Part shown: positions 55,290 through 63,752 of the stretch, piece after piece
Layout: the number at the start of each line of letters is the position of its first letter
Position numbering within the stretch: the first letter of the stretch is position 1
Origin: Streptomyces sp. SID12501
Lineage (GTDB): Bacteria; Actinomycetota; Actinomycetes; Streptomycetales; Streptomycetaceae
Reading direction: 5' to 3'
NCBI RefSeq assembly: GCF_010550245.1
Contig: NZ_JAAGLU010000036.1
Coordinates: 1-64,000, forward strand
Length of the DNA stretch: 64,000 nt
Program-made: the position numbers and the translations under genes
The notes under the pieces: generated by a model
What the model was told of the DNA's origin: nothing
The model's database searches: none
Seen by the model: only the letters and a program-made list of their open reading frames with translations

Positions 55290-56396
55290 GTGGCAGTCGT
55301 CGATGTATCCGAAGAGCTCAAGTCCCTCTCCTCGACCATGGAGTCGATCGAGGCCGTCCTGGACCTCGACAAGCTGAGGGCAGATGTCGCCGTGCTCGAG
55401 GAGCAGGCGGCAGCGCCGTCCCTGTGGGACGACCCGGAGGAAGCGCAGAAGATCACCAGCAAGCTCTCCCACCTCCAGGCGGAGGTGAGGAAGGCCGAGA
55501 CGCTGCGCGGGCGGATCGACGATCTGAGCGTGCTCTTCGAGATGGCCGAGGAGGAGGACGACCCGGACACCCGCGCCGAGGCCGAGACGGAGATGACCTC
55601 CGTCAAGAAGGCCCTCGACGAGATGGAGGTCCGTACCCTCCTCTCCGGCGAGTACGACGCCCGTGAGGCCCTCGTCAACATCCGCGCGGAGGCCGGTGGC
55701 GTCGACGCCGCCGACTTCGCCGAGAAGCTGCAGCGCATGTACCTGCGGTGGGCCGAGCAGAAGGGCTACAAGACCGAGATCTACGAGACGTCGTACGCCG
55801 AAGAGGCCGGCATCAAGTCGACCACCTTCGCCGTCCAGATCCCGTACGCCTACGGGACGCTGTCCGTCGAGCAGGGCACGCATCGCCTCGTACGCATCTC
55901 GCCCTTCGACAACCAGGGACGCCGGCAGACCTCGTTCGCCGGGGTGGAGATCCTGCCCGTCGTGGAGACGACCGATCACATCGAGATCGACGAGTCCGAA
56001 CTGCGGGTGGACGTCTACCGGTCGTCCGGTCCCGGCGGCCAGGGCGTCAACACCACCGACTCCGCGGTGCGCCTGACCCACCTTCCCACCGGCATCGTCG
56101 TCTCCTGCCAGAACGAGCGTTCGCAGATCCAGAACAAGGCGAGCGCGATGAACGTCCTCCAGGCCAAGCTCCTCGACCGGCGCCGTCAGGAGGAGCAGGC
56201 CAAGATGAACGCCCTCAAGGGCGACGGCGGCAACTCCTGGGGAAACCAGATGCGTTCGTACGTCCTGCACCCCTACCAGATGGTCAAGGACCTCCGGACG
56301 GAGTTCGAAGTCGGCAACCCCGAGGCCGTGTTCAACGGTGAGATCGACGGATTCCTCGAAGCCGGAATTCGCTGGCGCAAGCAGCAGGAGAAGTAG
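55290..56396 (+). CDS. prfB: Peptide chain release factor 2
   Basis: This 368-aa class I release factor reads UGA and UAA. The stop-recognition tripeptide SPF lies at 204-206 and the GGQ hydrolysis motif at 249-251. An N-terminal coiled region (about 5-90) contacts the ribosome. The whole gene is one frame: it has no programmed frameshift of the E. coli type, as expected for actinobacteria. The GTG at 55290 gives MAVVDVSEELKSL. A strong terminator follows. Confidence 0.96.
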   Translation: MAVVDVSEELKSLSSTMESIEAVLDLDKLRADVAVLEEQAAAPSLWDDPEEAQKITSKLSHLQAEVRKAETLRGRIDDLSVLFEMAEEEDDPDTRAEAETEMTSVKKALDEMEVRTLLSGEYDAREALVNIRAEAGGVDAADFAEKLQRMYLRWAEQKGYKTEIYETSYAEEAGIKSTTFAVQIPYAYGTLSVEQGTHRLVRISPFDNQGRRQTSFAGVEILPVVETTDHIEIDESELRVDVYRSSGPGGQGVNTTDSAVRLTHLPTGIVVSCQNERSQIQNKASAMNVLQAKLLDRRRQEEQAKMNALKGDGGNSWGNQMRSYVLHPYQMVKDLRTEFEVGNPEAVFNGEIDGFLEAGIRWRKQQEK

Positions 56397-56718
56397 AACT
56401 CCGCAGGGCGCGCACGAGCGTGTCCGTAGGACGCCTTGTCGACAAAGCAACCGTCGCCCATCGGGCGGCGGTTGCTTTGCGTCGGGGGGCGGCTGGGTTT
56501 TACATCACACTCACAGGGTCTGATGTGCGGCAAGCGAGGAGTAAGGGGACATTGCGCGCGCAACGACCTTGACGTGCTCTTGGAAAATCGGAATGGTGAG
56601 GCTCGGCATGCGAATCTCTGGGGCGCATGTGAACCGGGGGTGCGCACTGCCGCCCCTGTCGATCACGGCCCCGAGCGCGGCTCCACTGATGAATTAGCTA
56701 CATGGGGGTAGCAGCCAT
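56397..56718 (+). other. Intergenic region after prfB
   Basis: These 322 bp contain the prfB terminator and, further on, a TTGACG (56569-56574) 17 bp before AATGGT (56592-56597). That pair may form the promoter for the LAETG protein. No gene was found. Confidence 0.5.
56443..56479 (+). terminator. prfB terminator
   Basis: CAAAGCAACCG (56443-56453) pairs with CGGTTGCTTTG (56469-56479), and an inner CGCCC/GGGCG stem extends it to nearly the full hairpin. The right arm carries GCTTTG. Confidence 0.85.
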
Positions 56719-57330
56719 ATGACGAACAAGACGCGGGTCCGGATCGCGCGGATCGCGGCCGGAGCGGTGATCGCCGCCGGTGCGTCCTTCACCGCCGCGG
56801 GCATAGCCTCCGCCACGGACGGCGACGATTGCGTGGTCGAGCTCTGCGTTACGGACGAGCCGACCGATCCCGTGACCGAGATCCCGACCGACCCGGCGCC
56901 CACCACGGCCGACCCCGAGACCTCGCAGCCCGAGGAGCCGGCGCCCACCACGGCCGACCCGGAGACCTCGGAGCCCGAGGAGCCCTCCACCGAGCCGAGC
57001 GAGCCCACCGAGGAGGACCCGACCGCGACGCCGTCCGACGACTCGACCGACGACGGCAGCGGGACGGACACCGGTGGCGATGACACCGACGGTGGCAGCA
57101 ACACCGACACCGACGGCGGCTCCAACACCTCCGTCCAGGAAGAGGGCTCCTCGGCCCTCACCGACACGGGCTCCGACACCTCGGCCCAGGGCTCGGGCGA
57201 CGAGCTCGCCGAGACCGGTGCCGCCGAGACGGGCTTCCTGATCATCGGTGCCGCCACCATGATCGCCGGCGGTATCGCCTTCCGCGTTCTCCCGCGCCTC
57301 GTGGGCGGCCGTGGCGGCGCAGCAGCCTAG
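56719..57330 (+). CDS. LAETG-anchored secreted Asp/Thr/Pro-rich protein
   Basis: This 203-aa protein has an N-terminal signal peptide (IAAGAVIAAGASFTAAGIASA). An acidic repeat-rich middle is dominated by Asp, Glu, Thr, Pro and Ser, with PTTADPETSQPEEPAPTT-like repeats. The C-terminal sorting signal is LAETG at 163-167, then helix GFLIIGAATMIAGGIAFRVL and Arg-rich end. LAxTG is the class E sortase signal of streptomycetes, so it is probably linked to peptidoglycan. Two early Cys (in CVVELCVT) may form a disulphide. The binding partner is unknown. Confidence 0.85.
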   Translation: MTNKTRVRIARIAAGAVIAAGASFTAAGIASATDGDDCVVELCVTDEPTDPVTEIPTDPAPTTADPETSQPEEPAPTTADPETSEPEEPSTEPSEPTEEDPTATPSDDSTDDGSGTDTGGDDTDGGSNTDTDGGSNTSVQEEGSSALTDTGSDTSAQGSGDELAETGAAETGFLIIGAATMIAGGIAFRVLPRLVGGRGGAAA

Positions 57331-57384
57331 TAGTACCTGTAGTACCCGTAGTGCCTGGCAGTACCCAGTAGCAGTGCGCACGAG

Positions 57385-57417
57385 TAAGGGCCCGGAGCTT
57401 CGTGCTCCGGGCCCTTA
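57385..57417. terminator. Bidirectional terminator
   Basis: TAAGGGCCCGGAGC (57385-57398) pairs perfectly with GCTCCGGGCCCTTA (57404-57417). It lies between the convergent LAETG and zinc-ribbon genes. Confidence 0.85.
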
Positions 57418-57455
57418 CGCGTGTTGCCAGGCTGTGTTGTGGTGCTGTGGTCGGG

Positions 57456-57647
57456 CTATGCGGTCTGGTGCGCCACCAGCGCCAGTGCCGCGATCAGCAG
57501 CGCCAGCAGTGCGATCAGGGCCATCGGGTTGAGTCCGCCGAACTGACCGTCATCCTGCAACCGCTGACGGCTGGCCCGGCAGACGCGACAGCGTCCCTCG
57601 TTCACGGGCGCCGCGCAGTTCGCGCACACCAGTCGGTCGTACGTCAT
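57456..57647 (-). CDS. Small zinc-ribbon membrane protein
   Basis: This 63-aa protein has an N-terminal zinc ribbon, CANC-N9-CRVC (four cysteines). A short polar stretch and one C-terminal membrane helix (LIALLALLIAALALVAHQ) follow. The ATG at 57647 has a strong AGGAGG 10 nt upstream; longer upstream codons are not protein-like. It is divergent from ftsE, so the two may share a control region. The function is unknown; it is probably a tail-anchored cytoplasmic ribbon. Confidence 0.75.
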   Translation of the reverse strand: MTYDRLVCANCAAPVNEGRCRVCRASRQRLQDDGQFGGLNPMALIALLALLIAALALVAHQTA

Positions 57648-57931
57648 GCGCCTTGCCCTCCTTGCGCCGCTTCTACGTACACAACGCTTCCGGGGACGCA
57701 ACCGTTCCCCACTCCACGCTCCACTGTGCCAGGTTCCGCGGATTTCGGCGCGGCTCGCCTTATTCTGCCCAGCGCTTCCCCGGGTCAGTCGAGGTCGGGC
57801 GAGTGTGTGAGGTCGCTCACGACCGGCATAAAAGGGCACAACCCTTGTGCAAAGCACTCCCACGCCTGCGCTCCCGTGCTCGGTTCGCGTATGGTCACGG
57901 TCACCTGCCCCCGATGGTCCGTGGTGTATCC

Positions 57932-58621
57932 GTGATCCGATTCGACAGCGTCTCCAAGCTCTACCCCAAGCAGAGCCACCCCGCCCTCCGGGATGTCACC
58001 CTGGAGGTGGAGAAGGGTGAGTTCATCTTCCTCGTCGGGTCCTCCGGCTCCGGAAAGTCCACCTTCCTGCGACTGATCCTCCGCGAGGAGCGCGCCAGCC
58101 ACGGTCAGGTGCACGTCCTGGGCAAGGACCTCGCGCGCCTCTCCAACTGGAAGGTGCCGCAGATGCGGCGTCAGCTGGGGACGGTGTTCCAGGACTTCCG
58201 GCTGCTGCCGAACAAGACGGTCGCCGAGAACGTCGCCTTCGCGCAGGAGGTCATCGGCAAGTCGAAGGGCGAGATCCGCAAGTCCGTGCCCCAGGTGCTC
58301 GACCTCGTCGGCCTCGGCGGCAAGGAGGAGCGGATGCCCGGTGAGCTGTCCGGTGGTGAACAGCAGCGTGTCGCCATCGCGCGGGCCTTCGTGAACCGGC
58401 CCAAGCTGCTGATCGCCGACGAGCCGACCGGCAACCTCGACCCGCAGACCTCCGTCGGCATCATGAAGCTGCTCGACCGGATCAACCGGACGGGCACGAC
58501 CGTGGTGATGGCGACGCACGACCAGAACATCGTCGACCAGATGCGCAAGCGCGTCATCGAGCTGGAGAAGGGCCGTCTCGTCCGCGACCAGGCGCGCGGC
58601 GTCTACGGCTACCAGCACTGA
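57932..58621 (+). CDS. ftsE: Cell-division ABC ATPase FtsE
   Basis: This 229-aa ATPase of the FtsEX complex controls peptidoglycan hydrolases at the membrane. Walker A is GSSGSGKST, then Q-loop TVFQDFRLLPNKT, signature LSGGEQQRVAIARAF, Walker B LLIADEPTGNLD and switch His in ATHDQNIV. The GTG at 57932 gives MIRFDSVSKLYPKQ; an upstream ATG at 57914 is less likely. It forms an operon with ftsX 78 bp downstream. Confidence 0.96.
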   Translation: MIRFDSVSKLYPKQSHPALRDVTLEVEKGEFIFLVGSSGSGKSTFLRLILREERASHGQVHVLGKDLARLSNWKVPQMRRQLGTVFQDFRLLPNKTVAENVAFAQEVIGKSKGEIRKSVPQVLDLVGLGGKEERMPGELSGGEQQRVAIARAFVNRPKLLIADEPTGNLDPQTSVGIMKLLDRINRTGTTVVMATHDQNIVDQMRKRVIELEKGRLVRDQARGVYGYQH

Positions 58622-58698
58622 CGGTCACTGTCACTGGCGGTCACTGGTGTCAGTGACGCCGACGGTCCTCGGAGTTCCCGGAAAGGCTTGAGCTCGCC

Positions 58699-59619
58699 AT
58701 GCGTGCCCAGTTCGTACTGTCGGAGATCGGTGTCGGTCTCCGTCGCAATCTGACGATGACGTTCGCCGTCATCGTCTCCGTAGCCCTGTCACTCGCCCTG
58801 TTCGGCGGGTCGCTCCTGATGAGCGACCAGGTCAGCTCGATGAAGGGCTACTGGTACGACAAGGTCAACGTCTCGGTGTTCCTCTGCAACAAGAGCGACG
58901 CCGAGTCCGACCCGAACTGTGCCAAGGGCGCGGTGACCACCGACCAGAAGAAGCAGATCCTCGCCGATCTGAAGAAGATGGACTCGGTCGTGCAGGCGGT
59001 CACCTACGAGTCCGCGGACGAGGCCTACAAGCACTACAAGGAGCAGTTCGGCGACTCCCCGCTGGCCAGTTCGCTCACCCCGGACCAGATGCAGGAGTCG
59101 TACCGGATCAAGCTCAAGGACCCGGAGAAGTACCAGGTCATCGCGACCGCGTTCGACGGGCGCGACGGGGTGCAGTCCGTGCAGGACCAGAAAGGCATCC
59201 TTGACAACCTCTTCGAGCTGCTGAACCTGATGAACCGGGCGGCGCTCGGGGTGATGGCGCTGATGCTGATCGTCGCCCTCCTGCTGATCGTCAACACGGT
59301 GCGTGTCTCGGCGTTCAGCCGTCGGCGTGAGACGGGGATCATGCGGCTGGTCGGCGCGTCCGGCTTCTACATCCAGGCGCCGTTCATCATGGAGGCCGCC
59401 GTCGCCGGTGCGATCGGCGGTGGGCTGGCCTGTGTCTTCCTGATCCTGGGCCGGTACTTCACCATCGACCACGGCATGGCCCTGTCCTCGAAGCTCAACC
59501 TGATCACTTTCCTGGGCTGGGACTCCGTACTGACGAAGCTGCCGCTGATCCTCGCCGCGAGCGTGCTGATGCCCGCGTTGGCCGCGTTCTTCGCGTTGCG
59601 CAAGTACCTGAAGGTGTGA
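58699..59619 (+). CDS. ftsX: Cell-division membrane protein FtsX
   Basis: This 306-aa FtsX has four helices: near 20-42, then three after residue 175 (ALGVMALMLIVALLLIVNTV, PFIMEAAVAGAIGGGLACVF, LILAASVLMPALAAFFAL). A large extracytoplasmic loop (about 45-170) senses or activates cell-wall hydrolases. The loop contains two cysteines 14 residues apart (FLCNKSDAESDPNCAKG) that could form a disulphide. It partners FtsE. Confidence 0.95.
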   Translation: MRAQFVLSEIGVGLRRNLTMTFAVIVSVALSLALFGGSLLMSDQVSSMKGYWYDKVNVSVFLCNKSDAESDPNCAKGAVTTDQKKQILADLKKMDSVVQAVTYESADEAYKHYKEQFGDSPLASSLTPDQMQESYRIKLKDPEKYQVIATAFDGRDGVQSVQDQKGILDNLFELLNLMNRAALGVMALMLIVALLLIVNTVRVSAFSRRRETGIMRLVGASGFYIQAPFIMEAAVAGAIGGGLACVFLILGRYFTIDHGMALSSKLNLITFLGWDSVLTKLPLILAASVLMPALAAFFALRKYLKV

Positions 59620-59686
59620 CGCATGCCAAGGGGGCCGTTCGGACATCCGACCGTACGGCCCTTCGCCTTGTCCTAGACTCACCGGC

Positions 59687-60868
59687 ATGTCGGGCCGCGA
59701 CCTGTTCACACAGCCCCGCCGCGCAGGCCGCGGGGCGGCTCTGACGTTGCTCTTCGCCAGCGTCCTGGTCGCCGGCGCGGCCACCGGCTCGCTCCCCGAG
59801 CCCACCGAACGGAAGTCCGCCCTCCCGGACACGGCCCGCTCCGCCGCCCCCGCCGGGCACAACGAGGACGCCGTCGCCGCCGCTGCCGCGGACGCCATGG
59901 CCGACGGCAAGTCCCCCATGGAAGCCGCCGAGCGCGCCGTCAGCCGCAGCGGGGACCGCTGGGGAGCGGTGTACTCCCCGGGGGACTACGAGGAGCTCGA
60001 AGAGGCCCTCGACGGCCGGTACACGGGCGTCGGGCTGTGGGCCCGGCGCGAGCGGGACGGCCGTATCGAGGTCACCAAGGTGCGGTCCGGGTCTCCCGCG
60101 GCCGTCGCCGGGATCCGTAGCGGGGACCGGTTGCGCAGTGTGGACGGCCACGCGGTCGACGGGCGGCCGGTCACCGAGGTCGTCTCTTTGCTCCGCGGTG
60201 ACGCACAGGACGCCGCCGCCGGTACGACCGTCCGGCTCGGGCTGGAACGCGGCACGCGCGCGTGGAGCGAGACCGTACGCCGGGCACAGCTCTCCACGGA
60301 CTCCGCGACGGTACGGCAGGTCGCCGCGAGCAAGGTCACCGTCATCCGGGTCGCCGCCTTCACCAAGGGGGTCGGCGACGTGGTGCGCGGCGCGGTACGG
60401 GCGGCCCCGGCCGGCGCCGGGATCATTCTCGACCTGCGCGGCAACTCCGGCGGGCTGGTCACCGAGGCCGTCACCGCCGCCTCCGCCTTCCTCGACGGCG
60501 GCCTCGTCGCCACGTACGACGTCAACGGCGAGCAGCGCGCCCTGCACGCCGATCCGGGCGGCGACACCACCAGGCCGCTGGTCGCGCTCGTCGACGGCGG
60601 CACGATGAGCGCGGCCGAGCTGCTCACCGGCGCACTCCAGGACCGTGGCCGGGCGGTCGTCGTGGGCTCCAGGACCTTCGGCAAGGGCTCGGTGCAGATG
60701 CCGAGCAGGCTGCCCGACGGCTCTGTCGCCGAGCTGACCGTCGGCCACTACCGCACCCCGGCGGGGCGCAGCGTCGACGGCGTGGGCCTCACGCCCGACC
60801 TCGACGCTGACCAGGGAGCACTGGAGCAGGCGGAGACCGTACTGAGCGGGCTGGGCGATCCTTCGTAG
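59687..60868 (+). CDS. S41-family C-terminal processing peptidase
   Basis: This 393-aa secreted or membrane-anchored protease has a signal anchor (LTLLFASVLVAGAATGS). A PDZ domain lies at about 115-190 (GVGLWARRERDGRIEV, AVAGIRSGDRL). The S41 catalytic core has LDLRGNSGGL, the nucleophile Ser in DGGTMSAAELLTGAL, and the general base Lys in SRTFGKGSVQMP. It cleaves proteins from the C-terminus, probably in the envelope. The conserved position next to ftsEX suggests involvement in division-related proteolysis. Confidence 0.92.
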   Translation: MSGRDLFTQPRRAGRGAALTLLFASVLVAGAATGSLPEPTERKSALPDTARSAAPAGHNEDAVAAAAADAMADGKSPMEAAERAVSRSGDRWGAVYSPGDYEELEEALDGRYTGVGLWARRERDGRIEVTKVRSGSPAAVAGIRSGDRLRSVDGHAVDGRPVTEVVSLLRGDAQDAAAGTTVRLGLERGTRAWSETVRRAQLSTDSATVRQVAASKVTVIRVAAFTKGVGDVVRGAVRAAPAGAGIILDLRGNSGGLVTEAVTAASAFLDGGLVATYDVNGEQRALHADPGGDTTRPLVALVDGGTMSAAELLTGALQDRGRAVVVGSRTFGKGSVQMPSRLPDGSVAELTVGHYRTPAGRSVDGVGLTPDLDADQGALEQAETVLSGLGDPS

Positions 60869-60969
60869 TCCGCGCGTGGTCCGCTCGTAGTCCTCTTGTG
60901 GTCCCCACCCGGTCCCTCTGGTAATCGACTTTCCCTCCAGCGCCCTCCTAGTGCGAAAATGGCGGCACT

Positions 60970-61452
60970 ATGGCTAAGGAAACAGGGCGCAAGCTGATCG
61001 CCCAGAACAAGAAGGCGCGCCACGACTACGCCATCATCGACACCTACGAGGCCGGTCTGGTCCTCACCGGTACCGAGGTGAAGTCGCTGCGTCAGGGGCG
61101 GGCCTCGCTCGTCGACGGCTTCGTGCAGCTCGACGGGAACGAGGCGTGGCTGCACAACGTGCACGTGCCGGAGTACAGCCAGGGCACCTGGACCAACCAC
61201 AGCGCCCGGCGCAAGCGGAAGCTGCTGCTGCACCGCGCGGAGATCGAGAAACTGGAGTCGAAGACGCAGGAGTCGGGTCACGCGATCGTGCCCCTCGCCC
61301 TGTACTTCAAGGACGGCCGGGCGAAGGTCGAGATCGCGCTGGCACGAGGCAAGAAGGAGTACGACAAGCGGCAGACGCTGCGGGAGAAGCAGGACCGTCG
61401 CGAGACGGACCGGGCGGTCTCGGCGGTGAAGCGCAAGCAGCAGCACGCGTAG
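60970..61452 (+). CDS. smpB: tmRNA-binding protein SmpB
   Basis: This 160-aa partner of tmRNA rescues stalled ribosomes. Conserved features are NKKARHDYAIIDTYEAGLVL, GTEVKSLRQGRASL and FKDGRAKVEIALARGKKEYDKR; the basic tail ends in RKQQHA. The ssrA gene follows about 140 bp downstream, a common pairing. The ATG start is clear. Confidence 0.97.
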   Translation: MAKETGRKLIAQNKKARHDYAIIDTYEAGLVLTGTEVKSLRQGRASLVDGFVQLDGNEAWLHNVHVPEYSQGTWTNHSARRKRKLLLHRAEIEKLESKTQESGHAIVPLALYFKDGRAKVEIALARGKKEYDKRQTLREKQDRRETDRAVSAVKRKQQHA

Positions 61453-61590
61453 TACCGCGCGGCGGCCCGACCGGCGGCGCGACAGGCGGGCGGAATATTG
61501 GTGGCACGCGCGCGCGTTGGTCACGTACGATGGCAACTGCGCCTCACCGAGGGCGCAACCCCCTCCTCGGAGGGATTGAAAAAACAACAT

Positions 61591-61990
61591 GGGGATGATC
61601 GGTTTCGACAGCGGATGTCGAAGCAGGTGAAGCGTGTCGAGAAAGCGGCCATGATCTCGTAAACCACAGGCCGAAAAAAATAATCGCCAATTCTAACAGC
61701 GATTCTTCCGCGCAGCAGTTCTCTCTCGCCGCCTGATTTCAGGTAGCGACGAGTCTGCTCCGCACTAATGGGAGTGTCAGCCCGGGAGTGTTCCCGACCC
61801 GGATCCTGGCATCAGCTAGGGGACTAAACCTTGATCCCGGTCACGGGGTGAAGAGGGAAATCTAACAGTGACTGGGCCCGTCGGCGACTTGTTCGCGTGA
61901 TTGCCGGGGCCGAGAAAAGCACAGCGAACTGCACACGGAGAAGCCCTGATTCCGCACCGTTGGACGCGGGTTCGATTCCCGCCATCTCCA
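61591..61990 (+). ncRNA. ssrA: Transfer-messenger RNA (tmRNA)
   Basis: This 400-nt RNA, with SmpB, tags and releases stalled nascent proteins. The 5' end GGGGATGATCGGTTTCGACA pairs with the 3' CATCTCC acceptor arm, and GGGTTCGATTCCCGCC is the T-arm. The tag reading frame 61686-61736 encodes ANSNSDSSAQQFSLAA followed by TGA. CCA is not encoded. The precursor is probably transcribed from near a TACGAT -10 at 61526-61531 and trimmed at the 5' end. Confidence 0.95.
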
Positions 61991-62013
61991 CAATTCCCAT
62001 GTTATGCAGTACC

Positions 62014-62048
62014 AAAGGCCCCGTCGCTTTCGAGCGGCGGGGCTTTTG
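62014..62048 (+). terminator. ssrA terminator
   Basis: The GC-rich hairpin AAAGGCCCCGTCGC...GCGGCGGGGCTTTT lies about 23 nt after the tmRNA end. Stem pairing is nearly perfect and ends in a T-run. Confidence 0.85.
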
Positions 62049-62098
62049 GCGCGCTTTGTTCGTGCCTTGTGCGGGACTTCTGAGGAATTGGGCGGGGG

Positions 62099-63466
62099 AT
62101 GACGGAGGAAGCGGAGGAAGCACTCGACAGTCGGCTCAGGTCGGCGGTTCGGGCAGGGGACGCCGAGGCGGTGCGGGTTCTGTTGGAGGAGGGCGCCGAC
62201 CCGAACACGGTGGATGCGGACGCGGACTGCCTGCCCGTCCTGTGTTTGGCTGTCGCGGCGTACGACGCAGCGGTCGCGGAGAAGTTGGTGTGGGGCGGGG
62301 CGGACCCTGACCGGGTGTTGCCAGACGGGACGACGCCTCTGTGGCGTGCCGTCGATGGAGGTTCCCCGGCGGTCTTCTCGGCGGTGCTGGGAGAAGAGCC
62401 CCGGCTGCGGCTGCCGGAGGAGGCCCGGGAACGGCTGCTCACTCTGGCGCGGGGCTGGTACGGGACGGGTGCGGCCGAGGAGTTGCGGCGCAGGACGGGC
62501 GCACCGGGTCCGGAGGCGACAGTCCGGGTACAGGACGGCGAGTACGACTGGGTCGATCAGCTCTCGCTCGGCGGGCTCGCCGTACGGGCCGGGCATGGGG
62601 CCGTCCTCACCTTGCTGGAGTGGGCCTTCCGCATCCTGACGCCGGTCGACGAGTTGATCGCCCGTGCCGTCGACCCGCCCGACGAGGACCATGTGAACTG
62701 GACGGCCGTCCGCTGGACCCTCACCAGGCGGAGCAGCTTCGAGACTTGGTCGGCAGTGGTGGCCCACCGCCACGACTCCGCCCCGGTGAACCGGCGTTTC
62801 GTGCTCGACTACCTGTATGTGCGGGCGGTCGTGTGTGCCGGGGACTCGTCCTACAGGAAGCAGGAGGCTCAATTCCTGGCTGCCTGGGCGGCGGAGGAGA
62901 CCGACGGCGGGACGCTCGCGAAGGTGCTGGAGATCTACGCCGAGGACGAGTTTCCGGGCCATGAGGCCATCGGGCTCCGCTATGCCGACCATCCCGATCC
63001 CCGCGTACGCCGTGAAGTGCCCTACGCCCTCTCGACGCACGGCGTCCCGCTCACCCCTGCGGCCAGGGCCGCGTTGCTCACCCTCACCCGTGACCCGGAC
63101 GCCCGGGTACGGATCAGGGCGTGCGAGGCGGGCATGACAGACGATGACCTTCTCCCGGAGATCACCCGGGCGCTGCTTTTCCCGGCCGAGGACCCGGACG
63201 CGGACGCGCGGGGCATGGCGGCGGTGATGCTCGCCAACTCCCGAATCCGCACGCCCGCTGTGGCCGACGCGTTGGTGGCGCTGCTCGATCACGACGACCA
63301 AATCGTGCGCCTGGAAACCGCCTACGGTCTCGCCCTGCGCGAAGATCCGCGCACCGATGACGCGATCGACCGGGTGGGTCCCCTCGGCCCCGGTTTCGAG
63401 CACGACCATCGGGCCAGTGCGCTGTCGTGGTGGCAGTGGCGGAGGAAGAACCCGGCTGGGGCGTGA
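62099..63466 (+). CDS. Ankyrin/HEAT-repeat-like protein
   Basis: This 455-aa cytosolic protein has an N-terminal ankyrin-like part: LRSAVRAGDAEAVRVLLEEG, ADPNTVDAD, then GGADPDRVLPDGTTPLWRAV. The C-terminal part (about 270-440) is HEAT/armadillo-like, with ALSTHGVPLTPAARAALLTL and DPDARVRIRACEAG. No enzyme motif or signal peptide is visible. It starts 50 bp after the ssrA terminator, in the usual island-insertion position. Such proteins often bind partner proteins. The function is unknown. Confidence 0.75.
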   Translation: MTEEAEEALDSRLRSAVRAGDAEAVRVLLEEGADPNTVDADADCLPVLCLAVAAYDAAVAEKLVWGGADPDRVLPDGTTPLWRAVDGGSPAVFSAVLGEEPRLRLPEEARERLLTLARGWYGTGAAEELRRRTGAPGPEATVRVQDGEYDWVDQLSLGGLAVRAGHGAVLTLLEWAFRILTPVDELIARAVDPPDEDHVNWTAVRWTLTRRSSFETWSAVVAHRHDSAPVNRRFVLDYLYVRAVVCAGDSSYRKQEAQFLAAWAAEETDGGTLAKVLEIYAEDEFPGHEAIGLRYADHPDPRVRREVPYALSTHGVPLTPAARAALLTLTRDPDARVRIRACEAGMTDDDLLPEITRALLFPAEDPDADARGMAAVMLANSRIRTPAVADALVALLDHDDQIVRLETAYGLALREDPRTDDAIDRVGPLGPGFEHDHRASALSWWQWRRKNPAGA

Positions 63467-63470
63467 GGGT

Positions 63471-63752
63471 TCAGAGGCCGGAATCGGCTTGGCGTGTGGG
63501 CGACTTGAGGGAGTCGATGAAAGGGGTATAGGCGGAGGCAGGGAAGGTGAGGGTGCGGGTGGTCGGGGCCTTGGAGTCGCGGATGGCTGTGTGGGTGGGG
63601 GCGTTGGCGAGTTCTACGCACTCGTTGCCGTCGCCGCCGCCGGAGTGCGACGACTTGCGCCAGGTTTCAGGGATGGCTATTTCCACGCAGTTGTTGCCGT
63701 CGTCGGGGCCGGAATAGGACGACTTCCGCCAGTTGCCCATGGGGTACCTCAC
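63471..63752 (-). CDS. DUF397 protein with two motif copies
   Basis: This 93-aa protein carries two copies of the DUF397 core: WRKSSYSGPDDGNNCVEIA (near 8-26) and WRKSSHSGGGDGNECVELA (near 31-49). An Asp-Ser/Pro-Thr-type C-terminal extension follows. DUF397 proteins pair with XRE/DUF5753 regulators in the Streptomyces WhiJ-like and BldB-related systems. The GTG at 63752 overlaps the regulator stop (GTGA), so translation is coupled; an ATG at 63740 is also possible. One motif is usual, and the duplication is uncommon. Confidence 0.85.
   Translation of the reverse strand: MRYPMGNWRKSSYSGPDDGNNCVEIAIPETWRKSSHSGGGDGNECVELANAPTHTAIRDSKAPTTRTLTFPASAYTPFIDSLKSPTRQADSGL

Noticed and set aside
55290..56396. 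Programmed frameshift in prfB
   Set aside because: The gene is a single uninterrupted frame from its start to the stop; no in-frame early TGA is present.
61862..63409. A 515-aa frame antisense to tmRNA and the ankyrin-like gene
   Set aside because: It spans the tmRNA and a terminator, lacks motifs, and opposes a well-formed sense gene.
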